DNA of 64,000 nucleotides from Pseudoalteromonas shioyasakiensis (GTDB taxonomy: Bacteria; Pseudomonadota; Gammaproteobacteria; Enterobacterales; Alteromonadaceae): contig CP058414.1 in the NCBI GenBank assembly GCA_013391845.1, positions 889,501 through 953,500 on the forward strand, in the 5' to 3' direction. The notes beneath the pieces were generated by a model. That model was not told the DNA's origin. It was given only the letters and a program-made list of their open reading frames with translations, and made no database searches. Position numbers and translations under genes: made by a program. This document shows positions 27,904 through 37,576 of the stretch, one piece after another (the stretch's first letter is position 1; each line of letters starts with the position of its first letter).

Positions 27904-28686
27904 ATGGATAGTTTTTCGGTTTATGGTGAGCAATTTAGCAGTCGTTTACTGATTGGCTCTGCACTCTATCCTTCGCCAAGTGTTATGCAGGATTCGATAG
28001 TGGCCTCACAGGCTGACATTGTCACCGTTTCATTGCGTCGTCAGCAAAGCGTTGCAGCGGGTGATGATTTCTGGCAATTGATAAAAAACACTGGCTTAAA
28101 GGTGCTACCAAATACTGCGGGTTGCCACAGTGTGAAAGAAGCGGTGACGTTGGCGCAAATGTGCCGCGAAGTGTTTGCTACTGATTGGATCAAATTAGAA
28201 CTAATAGGTGATGAATATAATTTACAGCCTGATCCAATTGCACTGCTCGAAGCCACTAAAATTTTATTGGCTGATGGCTTTAAAGTTTTACCTTATTGCA
28301 CCGATGATTTAGTGCTGTGTCAGCGTCTAGCTGATTTAGGTTGTGAAGTATTAATGCCTTGGGGCGCACCGATTGGAACAGGTAAGGGTTTGCTGAATCC
28401 TTACAACTTAAAAATGATCCGTGAACGTTTACCTAACCATACTTTAATAGTTGATGCGGGTTTAGGTTTACCATCTCATGCCTGCCAAGCGCTTGAATTA
28501 GGGTATGATGCCGTATTATTAAATTCGGCAATTGCAGGTGCTGGTTGCCCTGTAACTATGAGTAAAGCGTTTAGGAATGCTGTTGAGGCGGGGCGATGTA
28601 GCTATTTGGCTAAAGCGATGCCTGAAAAAGACGTAGCAAGCCCATCAACGCCGACGCTCGGTATGCCATTTTGGCATCAAGAATAA
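27904..28686 (+). CDS. thiG: Thiazole synthase
   Basis: A 260-residue TIM-barrel enzyme that joins 1-deoxy-xylulose phosphate, iminoglycine and ThiS sulfur into the thiazole. The [17 protein letters not shown] start, the [14 protein letters not shown] block with the Schiff-base lysine region, and [15 protein letters not shown] are family features. The ATG follows GGAGG and overlaps the end of thiS. A longer in-frame extension from 27778 overlaps thiS and is rejected. Confidence 0.94.
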   Translation: MDSFSVYGEQFSSRLLIGSALYPSPSVMQDSIVASQADIVTVSLRRQQSVAAGDDFWQLIKNTGLKVLPNTAGCHSVKEAVTLAQMCREVFATDWIKLELIGDEYNLQPDPIALLEATKILLADGFKVLPYCTDDLVLCQRLADLGCEVLMPWGAPIGTGKGLLNPYNLKMIRERLPNHTLIVDAGLGLPSHACQALELGYDAVLLNSAIAGAGCPVTMSKAFRNAVEAGRCSYLAKAMPEKDVASPSTPTLGMPFWHQE

Positions 28687-28701
28687 AATGTGAGGAATAA
28701 C

Positions 28702-30225
28702 ATGAATCAGGTTGTATGGACCATAGCAGGCTCAGATTCGGGCGGCGGCGCAGGCATTCAGGCCGATATCAAGGCAATGCAAAGTTTTAATGTACATGGC
28801 TGTACGGTTATTACTGCTTTAACGGCACAAAACAGTTTAGGTGTAGAAGCACTAAACCCGATTTCAACAGAGGTTATTGAATCACAATTACTCGCGTTAG
28901 CCAGTGATATGCCTGCCAGCGTTATTAAGATTGGCATGCTTGCAAATGTGCAGCAGATACAGCTTATTAGTGAACATTTAAAACATTACAAAGCAACTTG
29001 GGCAGTGCCGCCTTTGGTTGTTTATGATCCGGTTGCTATTGCTTCAAGTGGTGATTTATTAACAGAAGAAGATACTGTTAGTGCCATCAAAGAGTGTTTA
29101 TTGCCATTAGTCGATGTAGTAACACCGAACACGCACGAAACGCAGTTATTAACCGGTGTTTATTTGATTGGCCCAAGCGCAGTGAAAGAAGCCGCTGAAA
29201 AGTTAACAAGCTATGGTGCAAAAGCGGTGATCATTAAAGGTGGTCATTGGGATTACCCAAGTGGCTATTGCATTGATTACTGCGTGCAAGGCGAACAAGC
29301 ATATTGGCTTGGCAACGAAAAAATTCAAACTCCGCATAGTCATGGCACTGGATGTAGTATGGCGTCGGTAGTTGCTGCTTGCTTAGCAAAACAGTACCCA
29401 CTTAAAGATGCCTTCATTTTAGCAAAAGCCTATATAAACCAAGGTTTAAAAGCGGCTGTCCGCTATGGTGAAGGTATTGGTCCTGTTGCACATACTCGCT
29501 TTCCAACAACGCTGGCGGATTACCCACAAGTAATCGAAGCGGGGAGTTGGTTAGGTGATGAGCTCGACTTTGATTGCCCGGTTAATTTTACCATGGCAGC
29601 AGGCTTTGCAGAATGTGACTCGAAACAGCTTGGTTTATATGCCGTTGTAGATACCGTTGATTGGTTGGAGAAGTGTTTAGCCGAAGGGATTAAAACTGTT
29701 CAATTAAGAATGAAAAATGCAGACGATGCTGCACTCGAAGATGCGATTGCAAGTGCAGTTATGCTAGGGCAGAAATACGGTGCGCAGGTGTATATCAATG
29801 ATTACTGGCAATTGGCGATTAAGCATGGTGCTTATGGTGTGCATTTAGGGCAAGAAGATTTACAAGCCGCTAATTTAATTGCCATAAAAGAGGCTGGGTT
29901 ACGTTTAGGTGTTTCGACCCATGGTTTTTATGAGATGCTACGCGCGCATAATTACAGACCAAGTTATATGGCGTTTGGCGCTATTTACCCAACCACCACC
30001 AAAGACATGACAGGGCAAATTCAAGGCTTAGAAAAGCTCGAAAAATTCGTACCTTTAATGGCTGATTACCCAACAGTCGCAATTGGTGGGATTGATTTAT
30101 CACGTGCAGAGCAAGTGGCGAGCACAGGTGTTGGTAGTGTTGCCGTAGTACGTGCGATTACTGAAGCCGAAGACTACCAAGCAGCCATTGCCAAGTTAAA
30201 ACACGTGGTCGAAGGTCAGCCTTAA
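28702..30225 (+). CDS. thiDE: Bifunctional HMP-P kinase / thiamine-phosphate synthase (ThiD-ThiE fusion)
   Basis: A 507-residue fusion. Residues 1 to about 265 are ThiD (TIAGSDSGGGAGIQADIKA; PHSHGTGCSMASVVAACLA), which phosphorylates HMP-P to HMP-PP. Residues about 300-507 are ThiE (GLYAVVD, TVQLRMKN, VYINDYWQLAIKHGAYGVHLGQEDL, AFGAIYPTTTK), which couples HMP-PP with thiazole phosphate to give TMP. About 35 residues link them. GAGGAATAAC precedes the ATG. Such fusions are known in other proteobacteria. Confidence 0.93.
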   Translation: MNQVVWTIAGSDSGGGAGIQADIKAMQSFNVHGCTVITALTAQNSLGVEALNPISTEVIESQLLALASDMPASVIKIGMLANVQQIQLISEHLKHYKATWAVPPLVVYDPVAIASSGDLLTEEDTVSAIKECLLPLVDVVTPNTHETQLLTGVYLIGPSAVKEAAEKLTSYGAKAVIIKGGHWDYPSGYCIDYCVQGEQAYWLGNEKIQTPHSHGTGCSMASVVAACLAKQYPLKDAFILAKAYINQGLKAAVRYGEGIGPVAHTRFPTTLADYPQVIEAGSWLGDELDFDCPVNFTMAAGFAECDSKQLGLYAVVDTVDWLEKCLAEGIKTVQLRMKNADDAALEDAIASAVMLGQKYGAQVYINDYWQLAIKHGAYGVHLGQEDLQAANLIAIKEAGLRLGVSTHGFYEMLRAHNYRPSYMAFGAIYPTTTKDMTGQIQGLEKLEKFVPLMADYPTVAIGGIDLSRAEQVASTGVGSVAVVRAITEAEDYQAAIAKLKHVVEGQP

Positions 30226-30226
30226 T

Positions 30227-30994
30227 ATGAGCGCGTTAAGCGACAAAGAGCAAATTCGTTATAGTCGCCATTTACTAATAAAAGAGGTGGGGCTTGCGGG
30301 TCAGAAAAAGTTAAAGTCTACACATATTGTGGTCGTCGGCGCTGGTGGGCTTGGCTCACCGGCATTGTTTTATTTAGCGGCTGCAGGTATCGGAACGCTC
30401 ACTTTGATAGACGATGATAAGGTTGAGCTTTCAAACCTACAACGACAAATACTGTATAAAGTAAACCACATGGGGCAGGCAAAAGCGCAGGCGGCTGCTA
30501 AGGTGATAAGCAGTTTAAATAATCAAATAAAGGTTAATCCATTATGCCAAAAACTTGATGAAACTAACTGTTCCGAGCTTCTTAAGGGTGCTGACATCAT
30601 CCTAGATTGCAGTGATAACTTTACTACCCGCTATTTGGTTAATCGCTATTGTTTAGCTAGGTCTATTCCACTTGTTTCAGCTGCAGCTATCGCAACACAA
30701 GGGCAGGTGATGAGTTTTGATTTTCGTGATGAAAATAGCCCTTGCTATGGTTGTGTATTCCCGCAAACGGATGAGCAAACTGCACTTAATTGTGATAATG
30801 CTGGGGTATTGAGCCCGTTACTCGGGGTTATTGGGAGCATGCAAAGTTTATTGGCTATCAATATATTGCTTGGCCATAAAGCGGGCAGTGAGTTTATTCA
30901 ATTCGATGGGCTAACACTACAACAGCAGCGCTTCAGTATACAAAAAGATAGCGAATGCTCAGAATGTAATAACAGTCTGTGGACACGTTGTTAG
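30227..30994 (+). CDS. thiF: ThiS adenylyltransferase
   Basis: A 255-residue E1-like enzyme (MoeB/ThiF family) that adenylates the ThiS C-terminus. RYSRHLLIKEVGLAGQ, the ATP loop GAGGLGSPALFYLA and the SNLQRQILY block are present. A CxxC pair (CYGCVF) and a second near the C-terminus (CSEC) probably bind zinc. It is the last gene of the operon, starting two bases after the thiDE stop. ThiF and MoeB are hard to tell apart, but the context decides. Confidence 0.92.
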   Translation: MSALSDKEQIRYSRHLLIKEVGLAGQKKLKSTHIVVVGAGGLGSPALFYLAAAGIGTLTLIDDDKVELSNLQRQILYKVNHMGQAKAQAAAKVISSLNNQIKVNPLCQKLDETNCSELLKGADIILDCSDNFTTRYLVNRYCLARSIPLVSAAAIATQGQVMSFDFRDENSPCYGCVFPQTDEQTALNCDNAGVLSPLLGVIGSMQSLLAINILLGHKAGSEFIQFDGLTLQQQRFSIQKDSECSECNNSLWTRC

Positions 30995-31025
30995 CAAACC
31001 ACTTTTTAGCGAAAGTGGTTTGCTT
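30993..31025. terminator. Hairpin between convergent thiF and psd
   Basis: GCAAACCACTTT pairs with AAAGTGGTTTGC around TTAGCG. It is a strong stem with only short T runs on either side, so its efficiency is uncertain. Confidence 0.55.
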
Positions 31026-31032
31026 GGGTATA

Positions 31033-31899
31033 TTAGTCGTTAATTTTCGCAAATGGTGTGCCCATGCGCGTCACTGTTTCAGGGTGTTGATCTGATAAGA
31101 ACTCAGCTTGATTTGCACCCCAAGCTAATATAACAGTAGAGCCTAATTTAAAGCGGCCCATTTCTTCACCCTTCTTAAGGGTAATTGCATTGTCACCTTC
31201 AGTTGGGTAATTCCAACTAAATACATCTTTACCCGCTGGTGGCGTTACTGTGCCTGCCCAGATAGTCTCAATGCTAGCAACAATTGTCGCACCAACAAGT
31301 ACCATAGCTAGCGGACCAATTTCGGTCTCGAATATAGCCACGACACGCTCGTTACGAGCAAATAGGTTAGGAACATTTTGTGCTGTTAACGGGTTAACCG
31401 AAAATAAATCACCCGGTACGTAGATCATTTTGCTCAGCGTACCATCAACAGGCATGTGAATACGGTGGTAATCTTTAGGTGCTAAGTAAATAGTCGCAAA
31501 CTTACCGCCTAAAAACGGCGCAGTGTCTTCTTCATTGCCGCCAAGTAACGCTTGTAAGCTGTAGTCATGACCTTTGGCTTGAATGATTTGACCGTCTACT
31601 ACATCGCCTAATTGGCTTATTGCACCATCAACTGGGTGAGCAACAATGTCGCTTTCCTCAGCAAGTGGACGAATACCTTCTGTTAATGGGCGAGTGAAAA
31701 ACTCATTAAAAGTTTTGTAATGAGCTGGATCTGGGTATTTAGCCTCACTCATATCAATTTTGTATTGTTTGATAAACAATTTAATCAAGGCCGTTGTTAA
31801 GCCACCCGCTTTTGCTGCTGCTAACTTGCCAACCATGCGCGAAATGAAATGTTTTGGCATGGCATATTGCATAGCAATTTTGAATTTATCTAAACTCAC
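31033..31899 (-). CDS. psd: Phosphatidylserine decarboxylase proenzyme
   Basis: A 288-residue inner-membrane-associated enzyme that makes phosphatidylethanolamine. The LGST motif (Gly253-Ser254) is the self-cleavage site, at which the serine becomes the pyruvoyl group. HPVDGAI and HRIHMPVDG carry the catalytic Asp-His pair. It follows rsgA by 18 bases in the same direction, the rsgA-psd pair being common in gammaproteobacteria. Confidence 0.96.
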   Translation of the reverse strand: MSLDKFKIAMQYAMPKHFISRMVGKLAAAKAGGLTTALIKLFIKQYKIDMSEAKYPDPAHYKTFNEFFTRPLTEGIRPLAEESDIVAHPVDGAISQLGDVVDGQIIQAKGHDYSLQALLGGNEEDTAPFLGGKFATIYLAPKDYHRIHMPVDGTLSKMIYVPGDLFSVNPLTAQNVPNLFARNERVVAIFETEIGPLAMVLVGATIVASIETIWAGTVTPPAGKDVFSWNYPTEGDNAITLKKGEEMGRFKLGSTVILAWGANQAEFLSDQHPETVTRMGTPFAKIND

Positions 31900-31917
31900 T
31901 TGTTATTTCCTAAATAG

Positions 31918-32976
31918 TTATACGCGAGGAGCGCGTGCACCAGCACGGCCGTCGGCCATAGTTTCTAAAATTCGGTGGTAACTGTCAAAACGAAGTTCTG
32001 AAATTTCACCATCATCAACAGCTTGGCGAATTATACAGCCAGGATCGTTTAAGTGCTTACAATCACGAAAACGACAGCCACCAATAAAATCACGGAACTC
32101 TTTAAAGCACCAAGTAACGCGCTCAACATCTAAATGCCATAAGCCAAACTCACGAATTCCTGGTGAGTCGATAAGGTTACCGCCACTTGGTAAATGGTGT
32201 AATCGCGATACGGTGGTTGTATGCTGGCCAAGGCCACTGTTTTCAGAGACTTCTTGAGTTAAAATTTCAGCGTCGGGTAGCACTGTATTGACTAAGGTTG
32301 ATTTACCCACACCGCTTTGACCAACAAAAATACTGTTTTTATCTACCAGCTTTTGTTTTAGCTCATCTATGCCATGACCTGTTTTATTACTGACTAACAG
32401 TACTTGGTAACCAAGGTCGCGATAGATATCGAGAATTTCATCAATAAAAGCAAGGCCTTCATCGTCTATTAAATCTATTTTGTTAAGTACCAAAATAGGC
32501 TCAATACCCATGTCTTCACAGGCAACTAAATAACGGTCAATAATGTTTGGCGTAAACTCAGGAAGCACAGCTGAGACCATTAAAATTTGGTCGATATTTG
32601 CAGCGACTACTTTGACACCGTCATAAAAGTCGGGGCGTGTCAGTTGTGAGCGGCGCTCATGAGTTGCTTCAATAACGCCAGCTAAGTCGCCTTCGCTGAC
32701 TTTTGCACGGCGAAAAATAACCTCGTCACCACAGACAAGGCTTGATACTGTTCGCCGTATATTACAACGTAATACTTCACCTGACTCGATTTCGATGTCG
32801 GCATGTTGACCAAATCTACTTATTACAACTGCATTTTCGGCAGGGCCTAAATTATCATTTTGCCATTGCACTGCAGCCCCTTTCTGTTGCTTTTTATCTG
32901 CATTAGAGAGGCGTTTTTGGTGATTGGCCTTAATTCGACGTGATTGGCCTTTACTTAATTTCTTTTGTTTTGCCAC
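31918..32976 (-). CDS. rsgA: Small ribosomal subunit biogenesis GTPase RsgA
   Basis: A 352-residue, circularly permuted GTPase active in late 30S maturation. An N-terminal OB fold is followed by G4 (LNKIDL), G1 (GQSGVGKST), G3 (DSPGIREFG) and a C-terminal zinc motif ([14 protein letters not shown], preceded by further ligands). The basic N-terminus ([18 protein letters not shown]) matches E. coli RsgA. It is divergent from orn, the same order as in E. coli. Confidence 0.96.
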   Translation of the reverse strand: MAKQKKLSKGQSRRIKANHQKRLSNADKKQQKGAAVQWQNDNLGPAENAVVISRFGQHADIEIESGEVLRCNIRRTVSSLVCGDEVIFRRAKVSEGDLAGVIEATHERRSQLTRPDFYDGVKVVAANIDQILMVSAVLPEFTPNIIDRYLVACEDMGIEPILVLNKIDLIDDEGLAFIDEILDIYRDLGYQVLLVSNKTGHGIDELKQKLVDKNSIFVGQSGVGKSTLVNTVLPDAEILTQEVSENSGLGQHTTTVSRLHHLPSGGNLIDSPGIREFGLWHLDVERVTWCFKEFRDFIGGCRFRDCKHLNDPGCIIRQAVDDGEISELRFDSYHRILETMADGRAGARAPRV

Positions 32977-33098
32977 TTTTGGCCCATAACTTGATTAAAT
33001 GTCGGGCTTTTTGAAAAAAAAGCTTTAGGTCGACTGATGATACTAATATGATATATCTAAATGCGTTGGATCTAAAGGAAAGCACCGCTAAGGTAACT

Positions 33099-33644
33099 AT
33101 GTCTTTTCATAAATCAAATCTTATCTGGCTCGACCTGGAAATGACTGGCCTCGAACCAGCAACAGATAAAATACTCGAAATTGCCACTGTTGTCACCGAC
33201 AGTGATTTAAACATCTTGGCTGAAGGCCCTGTTATTGCTATTCATCAAAGTGATGAACTGCTTAATGGCATGGACGAGTGGTGTACGACTCAGCACGGAC
33301 AATCAGGTTTAACAGCTCGCTGTAAAGCCAGCACATTCACTGAACAAGATGCTATTGATCAAACATTGGCATTTTTAAAGCAATGGGTACCTGCGGGTGC
33401 TTCGCCTATGTGTGGTAATTCTATCGGCCAAGACCGCCGCTTTATGAATAAGTACATGCCTGAATTGGAAGACTACTTTCACTACCGTAACCTTGATGTG
33501 AGTACCGTTAAAGAGCTTGCACGTCGTTGGAAACCTGACGTACTAGCGCAAGTGAACAAAAAAGGTTCACATCTAGCCCTCGACGATATCAAAGATTCGA
33601 TCATGGAATTAAAGATTTACCAAGAAAAATTCTTTAATTTGTAA
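33099..33644 (+). CDS. orn: Oligoribonuclease
   Basis: A 181-residue DEDDh 3'-5' exonuclease that degrades di- and oligonucleotides, including pGpG from c-di-GMP turnover. DLEMTGL, the second Asp region and [15 protein letters not shown] carry the DEDDh residues. The ATG at 33099 gives exactly the E. coli length and follows AAGG. An in-frame extension from 33048 is not supported. Confidence 0.96.
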   Translation: MSFHKSNLIWLDLEMTGLEPATDKILEIATVVTDSDLNILAEGPVIAIHQSDELLNGMDEWCTTQHGQSGLTARCKASTFTEQDAIDQTLAFLKQWVPAGASPMCGNSIGQDRRFMNKYMPELEDYFHYRNLDVSTVKELARRWKPDVLAQVNKKGSHLALDDIKDSIMELKIYQEKFFNL

Positions 33645-33651
33645 AAAACAT

Positions 33652-33679
33652 TTGCAAACACATCGGATTATTGTAGAAT
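33652..33679 (+). promoter_or_regulatory. Promoter of the tRNA-Gly array
   Basis: TTGCAA (33652-33657) and TAGAAT (33674-33679) are spaced 16 bases apart, followed by a GC-rich discriminator (CCTGCCCCGC), as expected for a stable-RNA promoter under stringent control. A CCCCGCGGGG palindrome lies in the leader. Confidence 0.75.
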
Positions 33680-33738
33680 CCTGCCCCGCTTAAGACGTTA
33701 ACCCCCGCGGGGTTGGTATGTCTTTAAGTAATTGAATA

Positions 33739-33818
33739 CGGCACTAGCTCAGTTGCCAGAACGTTTCACCGCAACCTTCAGGTTGTGCGACAACGGACAA
33801 ATTACTGACTACTTAAAA
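33739..33818 (+). repeat. tRNA-Gly 5'-end chimera, copy 1
   Basis: The first 18 bases match the tRNA-Gly 5' end (apart from the first base), ending CTCAGTTG. The sequence then leaves the tRNA and carries a CGCAACCTTCAGGTTGTGCG hairpin that recalls the anticodon stem without its anticodon, and ends directly at the intact tRNA. It has no acceptor 3' half. Confidence 0.7.
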
Positions 33819-33894
33819 GCGGCACTAGCTCAGTTGGTAGAGCGCAACCTTGCCAAGGTTGAGGTCACGAGTTCGAGCCTCGTGTGCCGCTCCA
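33819..33894 (+). tRNA. tRNA-Gly (GCC), copy 1
   Basis: A 76-base cloverleaf, GCGGCAC to GTGCCGC plus TCCA, with CCA encoded. The anticodon GCC sits in CCTTGCCAAGG. It is the first intact tRNA after the promoter at 33652. Confidence 0.96.
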
Positions 33895-33995
33895 ATTTCT
33901 CACCAAAAGAAATTGGCTTAAGTTTCGAGGGGAAAGTTGAAAGCACCAAGCTATTCCAACTTTTAACTTGAGTCTTATAACTAGTAACTTATTGT

Positions 33996-34076
33996 GCGGC
34001 ACTAGCTCAGTTGCCAGAACGTTTCACCGCAACCTTCAGGTTGTGCGCCAACGGACAAATTACTGACTACTTTAAA
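33996..34076 (+). repeat. tRNA-Gly 5'-end chimera, copy 2
   Basis: This is the same chimeric unit as at 33739, here with the complete first base and a few substitutions (GCGCCAACGG; CTACTTTAAA). It lies directly before the second tRNA. Copy 1 to copy 2 is a 258-base tandem period. Confidence 0.7.
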
Positions 34077-34152
34077 GCGGCACTAGCTCAGTTGGTAGAG
34101 CGCAACCTTGCCAAGGTTGAGGTCACGAGTTCGAGCCTCGTGTGCCGCTCCA
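34077..34152 (+). tRNA. tRNA-Gly (GCC), copy 2
   Basis: Identical in sequence to copy 1 by eye. The spacer that follows has an AATTTCT/AGAAATT hairpin and is the same as after copy 1. Confidence 0.96.
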
Positions 34153-34253
34153 ATTTCTCACCAAAAGAAATTGGCTTAAGTTTCGAGGGGAAAGTTGAAA
34201 GCACCAAGCTATTCCAACTTTTAACTTGAGTCTTATAACTAGTAACTTATTGT

Positions 34254-34329
34254 GCGGCACTAGCTCAGTTGGTAGAGCGCAACCTTGCCAAGGTTGAGGT
34301 CACGAGTTCGAGCCTCGTGTGCCGCTCCA
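34254..34329 (+). tRNA. tRNA-Gly (GCC), copy 3
   Basis: Identical cloverleaf. This copy lacks the chimeric unit in front: the tRNA begins where the chimera would begin, directly after the spacer ending TTATTGT. Confidence 0.96.
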
Positions 34330-34420
34330 ATTTCTCACCAAAAGAAATTGATATAAGTTTCGAGGGGAAAGTTGAAAGCATTAGCTTGAAACTAGAAACT
34401 TGTAGCTTATAGCTCATTGT

Positions 34421-34501
34421 GCGGCACTAGCTCAGTTGCCAGAACGTTTCACCGCAACCTTCAGGTTGTGCGACAACGGACAAATTACTGACTACTTAAA
34501 A
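34421..34501 (+). repeat. tRNA-Gly 5'-end chimera, copy 3
   Basis: Same as copy 1 through CTACTTAAAA, with a complete first base. It stands directly before the fourth tRNA. The spacer before it differs from the others in its second half. Confidence 0.7.
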
Positions 34502-34577
34502 GCGGCACTAGCTCAGTTGGTAGAGCGCAACCTTGCCAAGGTTGAGGTCACGAGTTCGAGCCTCGTGTGCCGCTCCA
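34502..34577 (+). tRNA. tRNA-Gly (GCC), copy 4
   Basis: Identical cloverleaf. It is the last in the array. The 70 bases after it hold no strong terminator that I can see. Confidence 0.96.
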
Positions 34578-34649
34578 ATCTCTAATAAATCCCCAAACAC
34601 TTTTTAAAAAAATTAGAAGTTAAGACATGCTTGCAGCTTACAGCTAGTT

Positions 34650-35075
34650 TTAGATCTGACCTTGAATCGTGGCGACAATGCGTCTAGTACCACCATGGTC
34701 TCGGTGTTCACCTAAATAGATACCTTGCCAAGTGCCTAGCATTAAACGGCCTTGGTTAATTGGAATAGTGAGTTCTGCACCTAATGTGCTGCTTTTTATG
34801 TGGGCAGGCATATCATCATCACCTTCATAATCATGGCGATAATAACTTTGTCGTTCTGGCACAAAATGATTGAAGTGACTTTCCATATCCATTCGTACAG
34901 TAGGATCTGCATTTTCGTTAATAGTTAAGCTTGCAGAAGTATGCTGAATGAAAAGGTGTAATAAGCCTACTTTGTATTGCGTTATTTCAGGAAGTTGACG
35001 AAGTAGCTCGTCATCAATGATGTGAAAGCCTCGCGAACGAGGCTTCAATTGAATGATTTTTTGCTGCCAGCTCAT
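34650..35075 (-). CDS. yjbQ: YjbQ family protein, possible secondary thiamine-phosphate synthase
   Basis: A 141-residue UPF0047 protein. [19 protein letters not shown] (residues 40-58), [17 protein letters not shown] (near residues 80-96) and [20 protein letters not shown] are the family signature, with conserved His and Asp residues. E. coli YjbQ can replace ThiE in vivo. The physiological role is uncertain. Its start overlaps the stop of the cheX-like gene by four bases, so the two are co-translated. Confidence 0.88.
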   Translation of the reverse strand: MSWQQKIIQLKPRSRGFHIIDDELLRQLPEITQYKVGLLHLFIQHTSASLTINENADPTVRMDMESHFNHFVPERQSYYRHDYEGDDDMPAHIKSSTLGAELTIPINQGRLMLGTWQGIYLGEHRDHGGTRRIVATIQGQI

Positions 35076-35539
35076 AGTTTATCAAAGCTAACTTCAATAT
35101 TGGCGTTACCATCAGCAGAAGTGAATGGAATTAACACCTTGGCACCTTCACATTTATGAGCGATTGTATGTCCTTTACCAGACACGACAACTGGCGTAGC
35201 CATATCAAACTCATAGCCTTTTTCGCCGAGTAAGTTTTTAGCTCCACCTGTCACCATGTTAGTAATTTCACCTACCATGTCGGTTACTTCTTCGTTCACC
35301 GTATCAGGGCGTTCACCTAGCATTCTTTCCATAATGGTTAGTGCCAGATTTTCATCAAAGGTGATTGAAAGTGAACCTTTAGTTTGTGGGCCAACCATAC
35401 CAATCAAACCTGATACATCGCCACGGGCTAATTCATCTTTTTTTAAACTAGGTTTGCCCGGCTTTAATTCTGTTTGAGCCATGGTGCTCAATACATTTAA
35501 TAATGATGATAAAAAAGGGTTGATGAACTCCACATTCAT
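35072..35539 (-). CDS. cheX: CheX-type chemotaxis phosphatase domain protein
   Basis: A 155-residue CheC/CheX/FliY-fold protein. The [15 protein letters not shown] helix (about residues 90-104) has the E-x2-N pattern that CheX uses to dephosphorylate CheY-P. It acts in the cytoplasm. There are no other chemotaxis genes nearby and it pairs with yjbQ instead, so the response-regulator partner is unknown. Confidence 0.85.
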   Translation of the reverse strand: MNVEFINPFLSSLLNVLSTMAQTELKPGKPSLKKDELARGDVSGLIGMVGPQTKGSLSITFDENLALTIMERMLGERPDTVNEEVTDMVGEITNMVTGGAKNLLGEKGYEFDMATPVVVSGKGHTIAHKCEGAKVLIPFTSADGNANIEVSFDKL

Positions 35540-35612
35540 TATTTAATTTCCCTTAGGTTTCGAAATGCCATTAATCATACTTTAAGTGTAGTGGTTGTTT
35601 CAAACACCGCAC

Positions 35613-36047
35613 TTATTCTTTGCACTTTTCGCACTTGCCATGTGCTTCGATAGTTTGTCCTGAGACAATAAATCCACTTTCTGCAGCTAAGTTATTAAGC
35701 TCATGAGATATTACTGTTGAATGTAATTCTTTTACATAACCACAGCTGTCACAAATTAATAATTGTACAGGGTGAATGTGATCAAAATGATGGCACAACA
35801 TAAATGAGTTGGTGCTTTCAATTTTATGAATAAAGCCAAGTTCCGATAAGAAATCGAGCGCTCGATAAATAGTGGCTGGTTTTGCGCCTGACTCAGTTAA
35901 TTTGAGTTGTTCTAATAAGTCATAAGCACCGACACCACCCTGCGCACTAGCTAATAGGCGGAATACTTTTTCACGGATAGGTGTGAAACGTGCACCACGA
36001 TTATCGCATACTTGTTTTGCTTTACTGACGAGTGATTCTATATTCAT
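35613..36047 (-). CDS. zur: Fur family regulator, zinc uptake regulator Zur
   Basis: A 144-residue Fur-fold repressor. A winged helix (RFTPIREKVFRLLA, AKPATIYRALDFLSELGFIHKIE) precedes the metal-binding domain CHHFDHIHPVQLLICDSCG and a C-terminal CEKCKE, giving two CxxC pairs for structural zinc. Features fit Zur more than Fur. It normally represses zinc-uptake genes, none of which is visible here. It is close to dusA, as zur is in E. coli. Confidence 0.9.
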   Translation of the reverse strand: MNIESLVSKAKQVCDNRGARFTPIREKVFRLLASAQGGVGAYDLLEQLKLTESGAKPATIYRALDFLSELGFIHKIESTNSFMLCHHFDHIHPVQLLICDSCGYVKELHSTVISHELNNLAAESGFIVSGQTIEAHGKCEKCKE

Positions 36048-36141
36048 CTTCTCTTATCCTTACGCTACCGTGATATACTAACATACTGTATTGTAGTTGC
36101 AGTGTTTTTATTCGCTAACACGTTTCAAGGGAGTTTTCTTA

Positions 36142-36762
36142 ATGAATGAATTGTTAGCTGCGTTCATTTTCTTTTTTGCCGTCATTGATCCGATCGGCAC
36201 TGTGCCCGTTTTTATTGCAGTTACACGCTGGGATGATGCTAAATTTAAGCGCAAAGTTGCGTTAAAAGCTGTTGGTGTTTCGGCACTGGTTTTATTGTTT
36301 TTCGTTGTGGCTGGTGAGTTACTTTTAGACGCGATAAATATTCCGCTTTCGGCGTTTCAGATTGCCGGAGGTATTGTTTTATTACTTTTTGCTTTATTGA
36401 TGATATTCGGTGAAAGTAAACCAGAAACAGAGATCAAAAGCGTTCGAGATAGCACTGAAACCGCTATTTTCCCATTGGCGATACCTTCAATTGCCAGCCC
36501 AGGTGCCATGCTAGGTGCGGTATTGATGACCCGAAATACCGAATACACTTGGTATGAGCAACTTATAACCTCATCGATCATGCTTTCTGTATTAGTAATC
36601 GTGCTGGTTTTATTACTGCTTGCTACACATGTTCATAAGTTAATTGGTGATAGTGGCGCGAGTATCATTAGCCGGGTGATGGGCTTAATTTTATCGTCAG
36701 TGGCGGTTACTAATATTTTAGGCGGTATTGCTCACTACTTTGGTTTAAGTGTTGTCGGCTAG
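36142..36762 (+). CDS. MarC family integral membrane protein
   Basis: A 206-residue protein with six predicted membrane helices and the MarC features FAVIDPIGTVPVFIA (residues 10-24) and the repeated IPSIASPGAMLGAVL. Function in the family is unclear; the early link to multiple antibiotic resistance was not upheld. GGGAG precedes the ATG at 36142. It is divergent from zur. Confidence 0.9.
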   Translation: MNELLAAFIFFFAVIDPIGTVPVFIAVTRWDDAKFKRKVALKAVGVSALVLLFFVVAGELLLDAINIPLSAFQIAGGIVLLLFALLMIFGESKPETEIKSVRDSTETAIFPLAIPSIASPGAMLGAVLMTRNTEYTWYEQLITSSIMLSVLVIVLVLLLLATHVHKLIGDSGASIISRVMGLILSSVAVTNILGGIAHYFGLSVVG

Positions 36763-36860
36763 TTTTAATTTAAAGTGCATTTTCAGTGATTTAAACTTTG
36801 AATAATTGCCTTCTTTTATCTAACTTTAAAGAAGGCAATATAAAATTTAAGGAACAAAGA

Positions 36861-37340
36861 ATGCTAATCAAAAATGTCGTCTTATCTGTTTTTCTGATTT
36901 TTAGTTTAGGTGCTTGCATGGAGCCGACCTATGATAGTGGTAAGCTAAAAGTCATCGAAGTAACAGATCATGATTTTAAAATTAATGGTGAAAGCGCAGT
37001 AACCGTGATTGTTGGTCATGCCAATGTGGCGGAATACAGCTTCTCACTTCGTAAAAGTGATTTAAAGAAAGGCACGCTTCTGCAGTCTGTGTCTGACAGT
37101 AATCCAAATGTACGTGCTGATGGTACCTTCTTTAGTGAATATTATGTGCAATCAAAAGATCATGATACGCGCGCATCAATTGAAATTGTAGAAATGGATC
37201 CTGTTGAGAAAGTAGCGCGAATTGCAGTGGGTGCTAAGCTCGTTAACCTGAAAAACGAAGACTACAAAGAGCTTGAAATCACGGTATTGGAGCTTACAGG
37301 ACAAAACCTTGAGCATCTTCTAAATGAAGTGAAGATGTAA
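36861..37340 (+). CDS. Hypothetical lipoprotein (159 aa)
   Basis: The lipoprotein signal ends in the lipobox LGAC (Cys18), followed by Met-Glu, so outer-membrane sorting is expected. The mature part is beta-rich and acidic (VIEVTDHDFKINGESAVTVIVG). I do not recognise the family. AAGGAAC precedes the ATG at 36861. Monocistronic, between marC and dusA. Confidence 0.7.
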   Translation: MLIKNVVLSVFLIFSLGACMEPTYDSGKLKVIEVTDHDFKINGESAVTVIVGHANVAEYSFSLRKSDLKKGTLLQSVSDSNPNVRADGTFFSEYYVQSKDHDTRASIEIVEMDPVEKVARIAVGAKLVNLKNEDYKELEITVLELTGQNLEHLLNEVKM

Positions 37341-37448
37341 CTTTTCTATTTTTGCTTATTCATCAAAGAAGTGAGTTTGCAGTACACTTCTTCACCTCTT
37401 TTCATCATCTGATCTTTGATTAAGCCATGCCGTGAGCTTGCTTCGGTG

Positions 37449-37464
37449 GTATAATGGCTGCAAT
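37449..37464 (+). promoter_or_regulatory. Extended -10 promoter upstream of dusA
   Basis: TGGTATAAT is a perfect extended -10 element near 37449-37457. The leader to the dusA ATG would be about 115 bases. Confidence 0.55.
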
Positions 37465-37576
37465 TTTTCATTTTGGTGCATACCAATGGGGTATGTGTCA
37501 TCGCTATTTTTAGCGTTCATCGTATTAGGTAATTTAAGTTGCAAGTAAATGCATTGATCTTAAAAGGGGCCATGTT

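Noticed and set aside
33732..34229. Two open frames of 79 and 72 codons over the tRNA-Gly region
   Set aside because: They are repeated translations of the tRNA array and its chimeric units, and have no ribosome binding sites.
33739..34577. Regular repeats that could look like a CRISPR array
   Set aside because: The repeats are full tRNA genes and 80-base units, far longer than CRISPR repeats. The spacers are repeated rather than unique.
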